From contig PHBI01000019.1 in the NCBI GenBank assembly GCA_002841945.1, positions 47,114 to 99,808 of the forward strand: a DNA stretch of 52,695 nucleotides. Direction: 5' to 3'. Position numbers and translations under genes: made by a program. The stretch comes from Deltaproteobacteria bacterium HGW-Deltaproteobacteria-14 (lineage in GTDB: Bacteria; Myxococcota_A; UBA9042; PHBI01). The number at the start of each line of letters is the position of its first letter. Position 1 is the first letter of the stretch. Shown in pieces: positions 44,775 through 52,693 of the stretch. The notes beneath the pieces are model-generated. The model was not told the origin of the DNA and made no database searches. It worked only from the letters and a program-made list of their open reading frames with translations.

Positions 44775-46046
44775 GTGGACTCCCTGACCCTGACGGACTT
44801 CTACGCGGCGTGGGAGCTCTTCGGGACGCCGGCGCTGACGGGCGCGATCATCGGGCTCGTGCTCGGCCTGCTGGGCGTCTACGTCGTGCTGCGCCGGCTC
44901 GTCTTTCTGTCCGCCGCGGTCAGCCAGGCGGCGAGCCTCGGGGTCGCGCTCTCGTTCTTCGCCGCCATCAGCTTCGGCGCCGAGCACGCGCTGGTGCCGT
45001 CGCCGACCGTCGGTGCGCTGCTCGTGACGTTCATCGCGACGCTGGTCGTCGCCGGGCGCCGCGGGCGCTCGACCGCGTGGCGGGACGCGGCGCTGGGTCT
45101 CGTGTTCCTCGTCGGCGCGGCGGGGACCCTCGCCCTCGGCTCGCGCATCGTGCAGGAGCTGGCCGACATCGACTCGCTGCTGTTCGGCAGCGCGGTCGCG
45201 GTCCTGCCCGAGGACTTCGAGGTCGTCGCCTGGGTCTTCGGCGCGGTGCTGCTGGTCCACGTCCTGTGGTGGCGCGGCTTCGCCGCGGTGTCCTTCGATC
45301 TCCCGGGGGCGCTGGTCCGCCGGCTCCCGGTGGGCTTCCTCGAGCTGCTCCTGTTCGCGACCCTGGCGCTGGTCATCTCGGTGGGCACGCGGATCGTCGG
45401 GGCGCTCCCGGTGTTCGCCTTGAGCGTGCTCCCGGCGGTGGTCGGCGCGCGGCTCGCGACCAACCTGCCGATGGCGCTGGGCGCCAGCGCGGCGGTCGGC
45501 GCCGTCGCCGGCTACTACGGCTACCTGCTGGCGTTCCTGCACGATCTGCCGGTCGGCGCCTCGCAGACGCTGGTCGTGGTCGCGTTCGTCCTGCTGGGCG
45601 AGGCGGTCCGGCGCGTCCCGGCGCCGCCGCTGCGGCTCGCGCCGGGGATCCCCGGGCCGCGGGCGGGGCAGGTGAGGGCGACGTCGCGGGTGACGGCCCG
45701 GTTCGCGGTCGCCGTCTCCGCCTACGTGCTGCTGCGGCCGGTCTTGGCCGGGGTGGCGCAGGTGGCCGACGCCCCAGCGCTCGTCGACCCCGCGCTGGTG
45801 ACCGTAGCGCTCGCGCTGGGCGTCGCGTTCGCGGCGCTCGGCGCCGTCGGCGCGGTGGTCGTGCTGCGTCGCCCGCGGCTCGGTCTCGGCTTCGTGGTGG
45901 CGCTCGGGTGGGTGCTCGCGGCCGGGCTCCTCGAGCTCGGTGAGGAGCTCGTGCGCCCGGTGGTGCTGGCGGCCGGCCTGCTGGCCGTCGCGGCGGCCTT
46001 CCGCGAGGCCTCGCACCGCATCGCAACAGCCGGAAGTCGTCGTTAA
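44775..46046 (+). CDS. znuB: Metal ABC transporter permease (ZnuB) with a C-terminal membrane extension
   Basis: A 423-aa permease starting at GTG 44775. The first about 280 residues are the usual ABC-3 permease (GAIIGLVLGLLGVYVVLRRLVFLSAAVSQAASLGVAL, ALPVFALSVLPAVVGARLA). The last about 140 residues add an Arg-rich link and four hydrophobic segments (FAVAVSAYVLLRPVL, VTVALALGVAFAALGAVGAVV, LGFVVALGWVLAAGLL, AAGLLAVAAAF) not present in typical ZnuB (about 260-290 aa). The stop overlaps the convergent HAD gene by 4 bp. Confidence 0.9.
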   Translation: MDSLTLTDFYAAWELFGTPALTGAIIGLVLGLLGVYVVLRRLVFLSAAVSQAASLGVALSFFAAISFGAEHALVPSPTVGALLVTFIATLVVAGRRGRSTAWRDAALGLVFLVGAAGTLALGSRIVQELADIDSLLFGSAVAVLPEDFEVVAWVFGAVLLVHVLWWRGFAAVSFDLPGALVRRLPVGFLELLLFATLALVISVGTRIVGALPVFALSVLPAVVGARLATNLPMALGASAAVGAVAGYYGYLLAFLHDLPVGASQTLVVVAFVLLGEAVRRVPAPPLRLAPGIPGPRAGQVRATSRVTARFAVAVSAYVLLRPVLAGVAQVADAPALVDPALVTVALALGVAFAALGAVGAVVVLRRPRLGLGFVVALGWVLAAGLLELGEELVRPVVLAAGLLAVAAAFREASHRIATAGSRR

Positions 46047-46774
46047 CGATTGCGATCTCTGTGTTCTATGCTGCGGTGCGGTGAGTCGCGGCTGGTCTCC
46101 CCATCTAGGAGCGCGTCCCAGGTCGGCGCGACCGCGGTGCGCGGGGAGGCGCCGACGATGGCCGCGCCGTCGTGCCACTCCGACATCTCGGCGAGGAAGA
46201 CGAACGGCACCTCGAGCGCCTGGGTGGCGTCCCAGTCGCCCCAGCCGTCGCCCACGAAGAGGGCCTCGCGAGCGGGCACGCCGCGCTCGGCGAGGACGGC
46301 GGCGAGGTGCTCGCGCTTGGTCTGGGGGGAGCCCAGGATCGCGGCGAAGCGGTCGGCGACGCCGGCGCGCGCGAAGACCCGGCGGAGCTCGTCCTGCGCG
46401 CCGCCGGACACGACGTAGACGCGATCGGGGCCGCCGTGGCGGGCGGCGAAGGCGAGGGCCTCGGGGCGCGGCGTGAGGTGGGCGTAGCCCTCGCTCGAGT
46501 AGGCGCTGAACGCGCCGAGGGCGGCGTCGAGGGCGGCCTCGACGTCTTCGACCGGGTGCATCTCGGTGAAGAAGCGGCGCAGCTTCACGAAGCGCGAGAC
46601 GCCGCCGGTGGCCTGGTGCCAGGCGACCAGGGCGTCCACGGCGGCCTCGGGGTAGCCGGCGAGGGCGTGGCGGTAGGCGTCGCACTTGAGGCGGTTGGTG
46701 TCGTAGATGACGCCGTCGCAGTCGAGGAACACGAGCCGCGGCGGGCGGGCGAGCAGCGAGTCGAGGGTGGCCAT
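46043..46774 (-). CDS. HAD-superfamily phosphatase
   Basis: A 243-aa HAD hydrolase with motif I FLDCDGVIYDTN (D18 and D20 as nucleophile and acid), a helical cap (about 25-95), motif II VVSGGAQDEL, the Lys of motif III in SPQTKREHL, and motif IV GDGWGDWDAT. The substrate is unknown; the layout resembles phosphoglycolate phosphatase-like HAD-IA enzymes. The 3' end meets znuB head-on. The gene follows the YkgJ-like gene by 99 bp. Confidence 0.85.
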   Translation of the reverse strand: MATLDSLLARPPRLVFLDCDGVIYDTNRLKCDAYRHALAGYPEAAVDALVAWHQATGGVSRFVKLRRFFTEMHPVEDVEAALDAALGAFSAYSSEGYAHLTPRPEALAFAARHGGPDRVYVVSGGAQDELRRVFARAGVADRFAAILGSPQTKREHLAAVLAERGVPAREALFVGDGWGDWDATQALEVPFVFLAEMSEWHDGAAIVGASPRTAVAPTWDALLDGETSRDSPHRSIEHRDRNR

Positions 46775-46873
46775 GGCGTCGTTCTACGCCACCGCGCCGT
46801 CGTTGTCGCGCGCTCCGGCGGGCGGCGTCGTGTCGGTCGGGCGCCCGCGCTCGAGGTGGGCGGGAGGTCGGGA

Positions 46874-47935
46874 TCACGCGCGGGCGGCGTGGGCGAGCCA
46901 GCGGGAGACGTGGGCGGCGACGCAGAGGCTGTCCGCGACGGCGTCGAGCGGGGTGCCGAGGGCGAGCGGCAGCAGCTTGGCGGTGAGCTGCACGGCCTCG
47001 AGGGTCTGCCAGGCGGCGCCGCGGAGGACGTCGCGGACCGGCTGGCGGGTGTGGACGCCGGCGTGCTGGAGGGCGAGCCCGGCGGCGCAGAGGTAGGCGT
47101 GGGGGGCGGCGGCCCAGGCGCGGGCGAGCCGGGCGTCGGTCGGTGGTGCGGCGAGCGCGGCGGCGACGTCGTCCGCGCGCTCGCGGTAGGCGTCACCGCG
47201 GGCGTCGAGGCGCTCGAGGAAGCGCTGCTCGGCGGAGGCGAGGAGGTCGTCCGGGTCGGCGGCGGTGAGGGCCGTCGTCGTCGCCGCGGCGCTCGGGTGC
47301 TCCGGCGCCTCGTGGAGGGCGAGCAGGGGCTCGGGGGCGGGGGCCGCCTCGCCGGCGGCGGCGAGGCGGCCCCACCAGGCGGCGCGCAGCGCGGCGAGGG
47401 CGTCGTAGGTCAGCGGGGTGCGGTGGTCCCACCACAGCGCGCGGTCGGCCGCGCGGCGGTCATCGTACGGCCAGGCGGCGGCGTCGCGCTCGACCCAGGT
47501 GAAGGGGGCGGGGTGGCGCGCGACGATGCCGGCGGCGGTCGGGCACTGGAGGAGGAAGGCGACCTCGAGGCCGTCTGGGGCGCGGACGACCGAGCGCGGG
47601 AAGTTCCGGCAGGTGGCGGGGAGGGCGCCCATGCCGGCGACGCGGTGGACGGCGCAGCCGGCGGCGTCCTCGTCGAGCAGCGGGCAGCCGTCGTCGGGCT
47701 GGGCGAGCAGCGTGATCCCCGGGGCGGGGCGCTCGATGGCGGCGCGGACGCGGGCGGTCAGGCGGCGGTCACCGGCCTGGCTGACGCGGCCGATGAGGAC
47801 GTGGTCCTCGTGGGGGCCCAGGTAGACGCGCCACGGGGGCTTGCAGCAGACGAGGGTGCGGGCGCAGGCGTAGTCCGCCAGGACGGCGGGGAGGCGGACG
47901 GTCGCGCGCGGCGCTCGGTCGTCAGTAGCGAGCAT
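46874..47935 (-). CDS. YkgJ-family cysteine-cluster protein
   Basis: A 353-aa protein. The N-terminal 115 residues have the YkgJ/UPF0153 Cys pattern: C24, C30-C31 (ACARTLVCC), C84, C94 (GCAVHR) and C109 (PATCRNFPR), thought to bind iron or zinc. The C-terminal 220 residues are Ala-rich helices with few recognisable motifs, longer than in minimal YkgJ and nearer to the FliB lysine N-methylase-like members. It overlaps the small lipoprotein gene by 14 bp. Confidence 0.8.
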   Translation of the reverse strand: MLATDDRAPRATVRLPAVLADYACARTLVCCKPPWRVYLGPHEDHVLIGRVSQAGDRRLTARVRAAIERPAPGITLLAQPDDGCPLLDEDAAGCAVHRVAGMGALPATCRNFPRSVVRAPDGLEVAFLLQCPTAAGIVARHPAPFTWVERDAAAWPYDDRRAADRALWWDHRTPLTYDALAALRAAWWGRLAAAGEAAPAPEPLLALHEAPEHPSAAATTTALTAADPDDLLASAEQRFLERLDARGDAYRERADDVAAALAAPPTDARLARAWAAAPHAYLCAAGLALQHAGVHTRQPVRDVLRGAAWQTLEAVQLTAKLLPLALGTPLDAVADSLCVAAHVSRWLAHAARA

Positions 47936-48203
47936 CCTCGTAGTAGTACCACTGGTCCTCGTACTCGTCGTAGTACTCCCAGCGGTCGCCGCAGCGGTAG
48001 CACTCCTGGCCGTGCACCCAGTAGGTGCGGCGGCTGCATGCGTTCGGGTCGTGGTGGGAGAGCACCGCGGCGACGACCGCGACCGTGGCGACGGCCTGGA
48101 TCATCTCGCCCGCCATCCGCCAGCCGTAGCGGTTGCACCCGGTCGTCTGGACAGCGAGGAGCGTGAGCATCAGGGCGACGAGGGCGTAGCGGAGCTTCTT
48201 CAT
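47922..48203 (-). CDS. Small Tyr-rich lipoprotein
   Basis: A 93-aa lipoprotein (ALVALMLTLLAVQTTGC, C23). After a short helix (GEMIQAVATVAVVAAVLSHH) it has four more Cys/His residues (HHDPNACSRRT, CYRCGDR) and a Tyr/Glu/Asp-rich end (YDEYEDQWYYYED). The CYRC pair could bind metal or make a disulfide. Unknown family. GGAGGCCC precedes the ATG. Confidence 0.75.
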   Translation of the reverse strand: MKKLRYALVALMLTLLAVQTTGCNRYGWRMAGEMIQAVATVAVVAAVLSHHDPNACSRRTYWVHGQECYRCGDRWEYYDEYEDQWYYYEDARY

Positions 48204-48289
48204 GGCGGGCCTCCGGGCGATAGAGGTCGGACGACGCCGGTCGCCGCGTATTCAAGGGGATCGCTGCGACCGGCGTGGGCTCGCGGCCT

Positions 48290-48997
48290 TCAGAGCTTCG
48301 CGTTGAGCGCGACGCCGAGCATGTGGAGGGTGCCCCACGCCGGCTTGCCGCGGCGGTTGCCCTCGAGCCCGTAGAAGACCCGCAGCGACAGCGCGACCGG
48401 CGGTCGGATCTCCAGGCCGACCCAGACATCGTAGAGCTCGACCCTGGCGCTGTCGCTGTCGACGCGCAGCTCGGCGTTGACGAAGGGGCTCAGCGGCGCC
48501 CCGGTCGGGGTCCACTTGACCTCGAGCGCGTTCCGATAGCGGAAGAAGCGGTCGCTGGCGTGGGCCTCGAAGCCGCTCTTGTCGCCGATGACGACCGGGC
48601 CGAGGGCCGCGTGGGCGAAGACGTCGAGGCTCGCCAGGTGGGTCTGGCGCCGCCCGGTCGCGAGTTGGTCCTGGTGGGCGTAGTAGAGGGCCGCGCGGAG
48701 CCACGGGCGCAGCGTGGCGCGCAGGCCGGCCGAGGACTTGAGGAGGACCAACCCCTCGTCACGGAAGCGGCTCTCTTCGCGCACGAAGGGACCGAGCGTG
48801 AGGGTGGGGTCGGCCTTCGGCAGCAGGGGGCGCACGAGGCTCAGGTCGAGGTAGGTGCGGGCCTCGAAGACGGGATCGCTGGCCCGGGCAGAGGGGCTCG
48901 ACGCCAGCACGACGAGGAGCAGCAGCGCACCTCGGAGGCCGGGGCCACGGTGCGCTGCGAGCCCGGGTCGCGGCGGGCGGTGATCGCTCATCGTCAA
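48290..48997 (-). CDS. DUF2490-like outer-membrane protein
   Basis: A 235-aa protein with signal peptide (LRGALLLLVVLASSPSARA). The mature part has amphipathic strands with Arg-Phe/Tyr turns (ARTYLDLSLVRPLLP, LRPWLRAALYYAHQD, FFRYRNALEVKWTPTG, LYDVWVGLEIRPPVALSLRVFYG) typical of DUF2490 barrels. The end LHMLGVALNAKL fits a barrel strand. It overlaps the TauE/SafE stop by 4 bp, so it lies in the Crp-FmdE-TauE transcript. Confidence 0.72.
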   Translation of the reverse strand: MTMSDHRPPRPGLAAHRGPGLRGALLLLVVLASSPSARASDPVFEARTYLDLSLVRPLLPKADPTLTLGPFVREESRFRDEGLVLLKSSAGLRATLRPWLRAALYYAHQDQLATGRRQTHLASLDVFAHAALGPVVIGDKSGFEAHASDRFFRYRNALEVKWTPTGAPLSPFVNAELRVDSDSARVELYDVWVGLEIRPPVALSLRVFYGLEGNRRGKPAWGTLHMLGVALNAKL

Positions 48998-49740
48998 AGC
49001 ACCAGGTCGAGGGTCATCTTGACGGCGATGCCGAGCAGCACGACCCCGATGAGGGTCTTGACCTGGGCGCTCTTCAGGCGCTCGGTCATGAGCCAGGCGC
49101 CGATGGTGGCCCCGAGGGCCGCGGCGAGGCCGGTCGAGATGACGAGGCCGGCGTCGAGGCCGCCGGTGGTGGCGTGGCCCAGAAAGCCCGCCAACGAGGA
49201 GAAGATGACCACGAAGGACGTGGTGGCCGAGGCGCGCTTCGGGTCGAAGCCGGCCAGGATGAGGGCGGGGATGATGATGTTGCCGCCGCCGACGCCCAGC
49301 AGGCCGCCGACGAAGCCCGCGACGGCGCCCGCGGCGACGCCGAGGCCGATCAGGGCGCGTCGCGACCAGCGCGTGGCGCGCGGCGTCGGTCGGTAGAACA
49401 GCATCATCAGCGCGGCGAAGACCAAGAACGCGATGAAGAGCCAGAGCAGGAGCTCGCGGTCGAGCCCGACGCTGACCCGGGCGCCGAGCGGGGACAGCGC
49501 GCTCGCGACGAGGACGAGCGGGATGGCGACGCCCCAGTCGACGAGGCGGCGGCGCACGAAGCGGACCGTCGCGAAGGTCATCGCGATGGCGTTGAGCAGC
49601 AGCGCCGTCGCCATCGCGGTGTGGACGTCGACGCCGAGGGCGATGAACGTGGGGATGAGGACGAAGGCCGCGCCGACCCCGGCGATCGTGAGGATGACGG
49701 TGAAGATCAGGGTCGCGGCGGTCGCGAGGGCGAGCGGCAT
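48994..49740 (-). CDS. TauE/SafE-family membrane permease
   Basis: A 248-aa protein from ATG 49740 (AGGAGTTCCC upstream). About eight transmembrane segments and the family pattern are seen: an N-terminal repeat around GVGAAFVLIPTFIALGVDVHTAMATAL and a C-terminal repeat around GFVGGLLGVGGGNIIIPALILAGFDPKRASATTSF. TauE/SafE proteins export sulfite, sulfoacetate or other anions; the substrate here is unknown. It follows the FmdE-type gene by 79 bp. Confidence 0.9.
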   Translation of the reverse strand: MPLALATAATLIFTVILTIAGVGAAFVLIPTFIALGVDVHTAMATALLLNAIAMTFATVRFVRRRLVDWGVAIPLVLVASALSPLGARVSVGLDRELLLWLFIAFLVFAALMMLFYRPTPRATRWSRRALIGLGVAAGAVAGFVGGLLGVGGGNIIIPALILAGFDPKRASATTSFVVIFSSLAGFLGHATTGGLDAGLVISTGLAAALGATIGAWLMTERLKSAQVKTLIGVVLLGIAVKMTLDLVL

Positions 49741-49819
49741 GGGAACTCCTGGCGCCGCGCAGGCGTCACCCCGGCCGCCTTGGCGGCCGAGGCTGATGAA
49801 GAGCGAGGCGCTCGCGCCG

Positions 49820-50437
49820 TCAGGCGCTCGGGCGCGCGGCGTCGAAGCACGGCTGGCAGATCCGCTCACCGCCGAGGTCGCGGCCGTACTTGGTGATGAC
49901 CATGTCGCCGCAGCGCGGACAGACGAAGCTCTCGAAGGCCTCGGCGGGCTTGGGCAGGACGTGCTGGTGGATGTCGCCGACCTTGAGGATCTGCTCCTGC
50001 GGGGCACCCATCACCTGGGCGATCATCGGCTCGACCAGCGCCGGGGGGACCTGGGAGGCGGGGATGCCCTTCTCGCGGTACTCGGTGAAGAAGACAGACT
50101 TCTTGCTGGCGAGCTGCGCCTCGGCGCGGGGGACGACGCGCACGGCGCGGCCGGTCGCGCGCTCGATGAGCGTCACGCCGAACTTGCCGTAGCCGAGCTT
50201 CTGGATGTTGCCTTTGCCGAAGGTGCAGCCGGTGATCATCTGGATCCCGTCGGCGAAGCAGTGGGCACAGTGACCATCGCCGAGCTCGACGAGGGCCACG
50301 AGCTGGCCGTCCTGGGCGCGGTCCACACCGAGGGCGTTCATGGCGGCGGCGCCGGCGCGGAGGCCGAGCGGCATCGCCGGGCACTTGTGACCGTGGAGCT
50401 GCTGGCCGGCGGCGAGGAAGTCGTTCGGGTTGATCAT
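49820..50437 (-). CDS. FmdE-domain protein with a C-terminal zinc finger
   Basis: A 205-aa protein. The FmdE domain has HGHKCPAMPLGLRAG (H15, H17, C19) and LVELGDGHCAHCFADGIQMITGCTFGKGN (Cys57, Cys60, Cys71). The C-terminus has a four-Cys finger, C173-x2-C176 and C194-x2-C197. FmdE was named from formylmethanofuran dehydrogenase operons, but bacterial members are not MFR enzymes; a role in metal or molybdopterin handling is only suggested. The palindrome at 50512 is placed to activate this gene. Confidence 0.9.
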   Translation of the reverse strand: MINPNDFLAAGQQLHGHKCPAMPLGLRAGAAAMNALGVDRAQDGQLVALVELGDGHCAHCFADGIQMITGCTFGKGNIQKLGYGKFGVTLIERATGRAVRVVPRAEAQLASKKSVFFTEYREKGIPASQVPPALVEPMIAQVMGAPQEQILKVGDIHQHVLPKPAEAFESFVCPRCGDMVITKYGRDLGGERICQPCFDAARPSA

Positions 50438-50486
50438 GGTCGGTTCCTCTCGTGGTTGGTCGGGGCGCGAGCCCGGGGACGAGGGG

Positions 50487-50492
50487 AATGTA
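50487..50492 (-). promoter_or_regulatory. Candidate -10 element of the fmdE-type gene
   Basis: TACATT on the minus strand, about 50 bp before the ATG at 50437. No -35 hexamer is seen at the right distance, as expected for an activator-dependent promoter using the palindrome at 50512-50530. Confidence 0.4.
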
Positions 50493-50511
50493 GTCCGCCG
50501 GCGGGGCGGGA

Positions 50512-50530
50512 CCTTGACGCGGGGTCAAGG
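50512..50530. promoter_or_regulatory. Crp/Fnr-type palindrome upstream of the fmdE-type gene
   Basis: CCTTGAC-GCGGG-GTCAAGG is a perfect 7-bp inverted repeat with FNR-like TTGAC/GTCAA halves. Its centre is about 31 bp upstream of the -10 centre, i.e. near -41 for the fmdE-type promoter. It overlaps the last codons of the Crp/Fnr gene itself. Confidence 0.55.
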
Positions 50531-51238
50531 GAGGTCGCTTCTCCGTCGCGCCTTCGGGGCGAGCTGGACGTGGCCGGCGGCGATGGCGCGAAGCTGCGGG
50601 AGGTCCACGACCTGCAGGCGAGCGCCGCCCAGGCGATGGACGACGCCGGCCGCGACGAGGCGCGTGAGGGCGCGGGAGAAGGTCTCGGGGGCGAGGCCGA
50701 GATCCTCGGCGAAGGCGTGGAGCGGGCCGGGGATGTCGAGGAGGAGGGGGCTCGGGGGGCGCGGGGGGGTGAGCAGGACCAGGGCGGCGGCGACCTGGGC
50801 GCTGGCGTGGGGGCGGGTCTGGTCCTCGGCGCGCTGGAAGGCCTGGCGCAGGCGCGCGCCGAGGGCGTTGAGGAGCACCATCGCGACGTTGGGGTCGGCG
50901 GAGATGGCGCCACGGAGGTGAGCGCGGTCGAGGGTGCGCGCGCGCACCGGGTCGATGGCGATCGCGCTGGCGGGGTAGGGCTCGCCATCGAGGAAGGGGA
51001 GGAAGCCGAACACGTCGTCGCGACCGAACACGTAGAGCAGCAGCGAGCGGCCGTCGGCGGCCGTGCGGACGGCCTTCACCCGGCCCTCGTCGAGGACGAT
51101 GAGGCGCCCCGCGCTGTCACCCTGTCGCCAGAGGACATCGCCGGCAGCGTAGCTGCGAGGCTCGAGCAACGGATCGATGGCGTCCCAGACCTGGCGGTCA
51201 CAGGAGCGGGCGGGATCGAGGCGCGTGCATAGGGGCAT
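50525..51238 (-). CDS. Crp/Fnr-family transcriptional regulator
   Basis: A 237-aa Crp/Fnr protein from ATG 51238. The cyclic-nucleotide-binding-like domain (about 20-135) has YAAGDVLWRQGDSAGRLIVLDEGRVKAV; the HTH (about 170-200) has EDLGLAPETFSRALTRL with E185, S188 and R189, the E--SR set that reads TTGAT/C half-sites. Only two N-terminal Cys (C4, C13) exist, so a classical FNR iron-sulfur cluster is unlikely. An FNR-type site at 50512 overlaps its own 3' end and precedes fmdE. Confidence 0.92.
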   Translation of the reverse strand: MPLCTRLDPARSCDRQVWDAIDPLLEPRSYAAGDVLWRQGDSAGRLIVLDEGRVKAVRTAADGRSLLLYVFGRDDVFGFLPFLDGEPYPASAIAIDPVRARTLDRAHLRGAISADPNVAMVLLNALGARLRQAFQRAEDQTRPHASAQVAAALVLLTPPRPPSPLLLDIPGPLHAFAEDLGLAPETFSRALTRLVAAGVVHRLGGARLQVVDLPQLRAIAAGHVQLAPKARRRSDLP

Positions 51239-51445
51239 GAGTCGGGTCGCAGGGCGGAGACGGCAGCGCGACGCTCCCGTGCGTCCGCACTCGGGAACCG
51301 CGTCGTTGCGGCGACCAGGCACCGCCTGACGGTCGCCTCACACCGATTCACGCTAGACCAAGGGGCCGGCGGCGTCCACACGCGGCCTGGCTCACCTCGC
51401 GTCGGCAGCCCGAGCCCCGGGCGGAGTTCGCGCTCCGAGGCGGCC

Positions 51446-51487
51446 AAAAGGCGAAAGGCCCGCAACCTGTTAAGATTGCGGGCCTTT
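51446..51487 (-). terminator. Terminator of the tRNA-Ala gene
   Basis: A 12-bp stem (51454-51465 with 51476-51487, AAAGGCCCGCAA arms) with a 10-nt loop lies just downstream of the tRNA on the minus strand, followed by CGCCTTTTGG. Confidence 0.8.
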
Positions 51488-51492
51488 CTGGG

Positions 51493-51565
51493 TGGAGCCA
51501 AACGGAGTCGAACCGTCGACCTCTTGAGTGCGATTCAAGCGCTCTACCAACTGAGCTATGGCCCC
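51493..51565 (-). tRNA. tRNA-Ala (anticodon CGC)
   Basis: The 73-nt minus-strand sequence folds as a cloverleaf. The acceptor is GGGGCCA/TGGCTCC with the G3-U70 Ala identity pair, the D arm is GCTC/GAGC, the anticodon stem is CTTGA/TCAAG around ATCGCAC (CGC at positions 34-36), and the T arm has GTTCGACTC. The discriminator is A73. The 3' CCA is not fully encoded (CCC). It decodes GCG, a favoured codon at this GC. Confidence 0.95.
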
Positions 51566-51598
51566 ATACTCGGCGGCTCTGCCGACCGATGAGGAGGC

Positions 51599-51627
51599 TA
51601 GCTATCATCGGCCCCGGTCGATTTCAA
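51599..51627 (-). promoter_or_regulatory. Candidate promoter of tRNA-Ala
   Basis: On the minus strand TTGAAA (51627-51622), a 17-bp spacer and TAGCTA (51604-51599) lie about 34 bp before the tRNA 5' end. The -35 is good, the -10 weak. Confidence 0.35.
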
Positions 51628-51652
51628 GCGAAATTGCCCGGGCCCTGGTGGG

Positions 51653-52693
51653 TCACGCGTCCGCCTCGTCCTCGGTGGCGCCGAGGTCGCGGATGAGGCG
51701 CATGAAGTAGGTGCGCTGCAGGCCGAGGAGCTCGGCGGCGCGGGTGCGGTTGTCGCCGCACACCTCGAGGGCGTGGCTCAGGAGGTCGCGGCGGAAGCTC
51801 CGCACGGCGTCGTGATAGCCGAGCTCGACCGACTCGCTCAGGTGCACGCCGGCGTCGGGCAGCGACGCCTCGAAGTGCTCCGGCAGCAGCGTCGCCTTGT
51901 CGGCCCGCACCGCCGCCTGATGCACCGCCGTCCGCAGCTCGGCGAGGTGCCCGGCCCACGCCCGCCGCGCGAGCAGCGCGCGCGCCCCCGTGCTCACGTC
52001 GTCCGGTCGTCGGCCGACCTCGCGGGCGAACGCGTCGAGCAGCAGCGGCAGATCCTCGAGGCGCTCGTCGAGGCCGGGGACCGGCACGCGACCAGGCGCG
52101 AGCGCGCTCCGCAGCGCGTCGGGGATCGGCCCCGCCGTCCCGGCGTCGAGGGTCACGAGGGCCCGGCCGCGCGCGGGGCCGCCTTCGGAGGTCGTCTGGA
52201 TGAGCCAGCTGCACGCCTCGGGGCCGAGGTGCTCGGCGTTCGCGACCAGCCAGTCCCCGCCGAGGGCGCTGGCCTGCAGGCGCTGCAGCGTCGCGGTCTG
52301 TTCCCCCGGGGGCACGAGCCCCATGTCCACCATCGGGAGCTCCGCGGCGTCCTCGCGATCGAGGCTGTGGAGCGCCCGCGCCAGGTGCCGGCGCCCCGAT
52401 CCGGCGGGGCCGTCGAGCAGGATCGGGCCCGGCATCCCGGCCAGCACGCCGAGGCGGTCGAGGTACGGCAGCCACATCGCGGCCTGGTAGGCGGTGCCGC
52501 GGGGAGCGTGCCAATGGAAGGCGAACTGGGGCGCCAGCTTCTTCATCAGCCCCGGCAGCTTGGCTTCGAACCGGGTGCGCCGGTACAGATAGCGCACCGC
52601 CTGGAACGACATCGCTGCGGCCAATGCCAGGCTGGCGACGGCGAGCACGGCTGCGATGATCGCCGGGACGCCCGGGATCAGGCTGAGCGCCAA
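51653..52693 (-). CDS. Membrane-anchored NtrC-like protein with degenerate ATPase motifs and Fis-type HTH (5' end uncertain)
   Basis: 346 aa from a TTG at the window edge; the gene may begin further upstream. Residues about 5-36 are a hydrophobic anchor. Residues 80-270 keep the NtrC AAA+ layout (LLDGPAGSGRRHLARALHSLD, DWLVANAEHLG, PIPDALRSAL, VPGLDERLEDLPLLLDAFA). However, the Walker A Lys is Arg (GPAGSGRR, 95-102), the Walker B Asp-Glu is missing, and no GAFTGA is present, so ATPase and sigma-54 activation are unlikely. The C-terminus (about 300-340) has the Fis-type HTH (CGDNRTRAAELLGLQRTYFMRLI). Confidence 0.8.
   Translation of the reverse strand: MALSLIPGVPAIIAAVLAVASLALAAAMSFQAVRYLYRRTRFEAKLPGLMKKLAPQFAFHWHAPRGTAYQAAMWLPYLDRLGVLAGMPGPILLDGPAGSGRRHLARALHSLDREDAAELPMVDMGLVPPGEQTATLQRLQASALGGDWLVANAEHLGPEACSWLIQTTSEGGPARGRALVTLDAGTAGPIPDALRSALAPGRVPVPGLDERLEDLPLLLDAFAREVGRRPDDVSTGARALLARRAWAGHLAELRTAVHQAAVRADKATLLPEHFEASLPDAGVHLSESVELGYHDAVRSFRRDLLSHALEVCGDNRTRAAELLGLQRTYFMRLIRDLGATEDEADA

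Noticed and set aside
46044..46053. TAACGATTGC shared with the region just before operator box 1 (38543-38552)
   Set aside because: At 46044 it lies at the junction of two convergent stops with no promoter role; a 10-base match is within chance in 52 kb with this bias.
46172..48166. 664-codon plus-strand frame across the HAD and YkgJ genes
   Set aside because: Highly repetitive Gly/Glu/Val sequence opposite two genes with clear motifs; composition is that of an antisense shadow.
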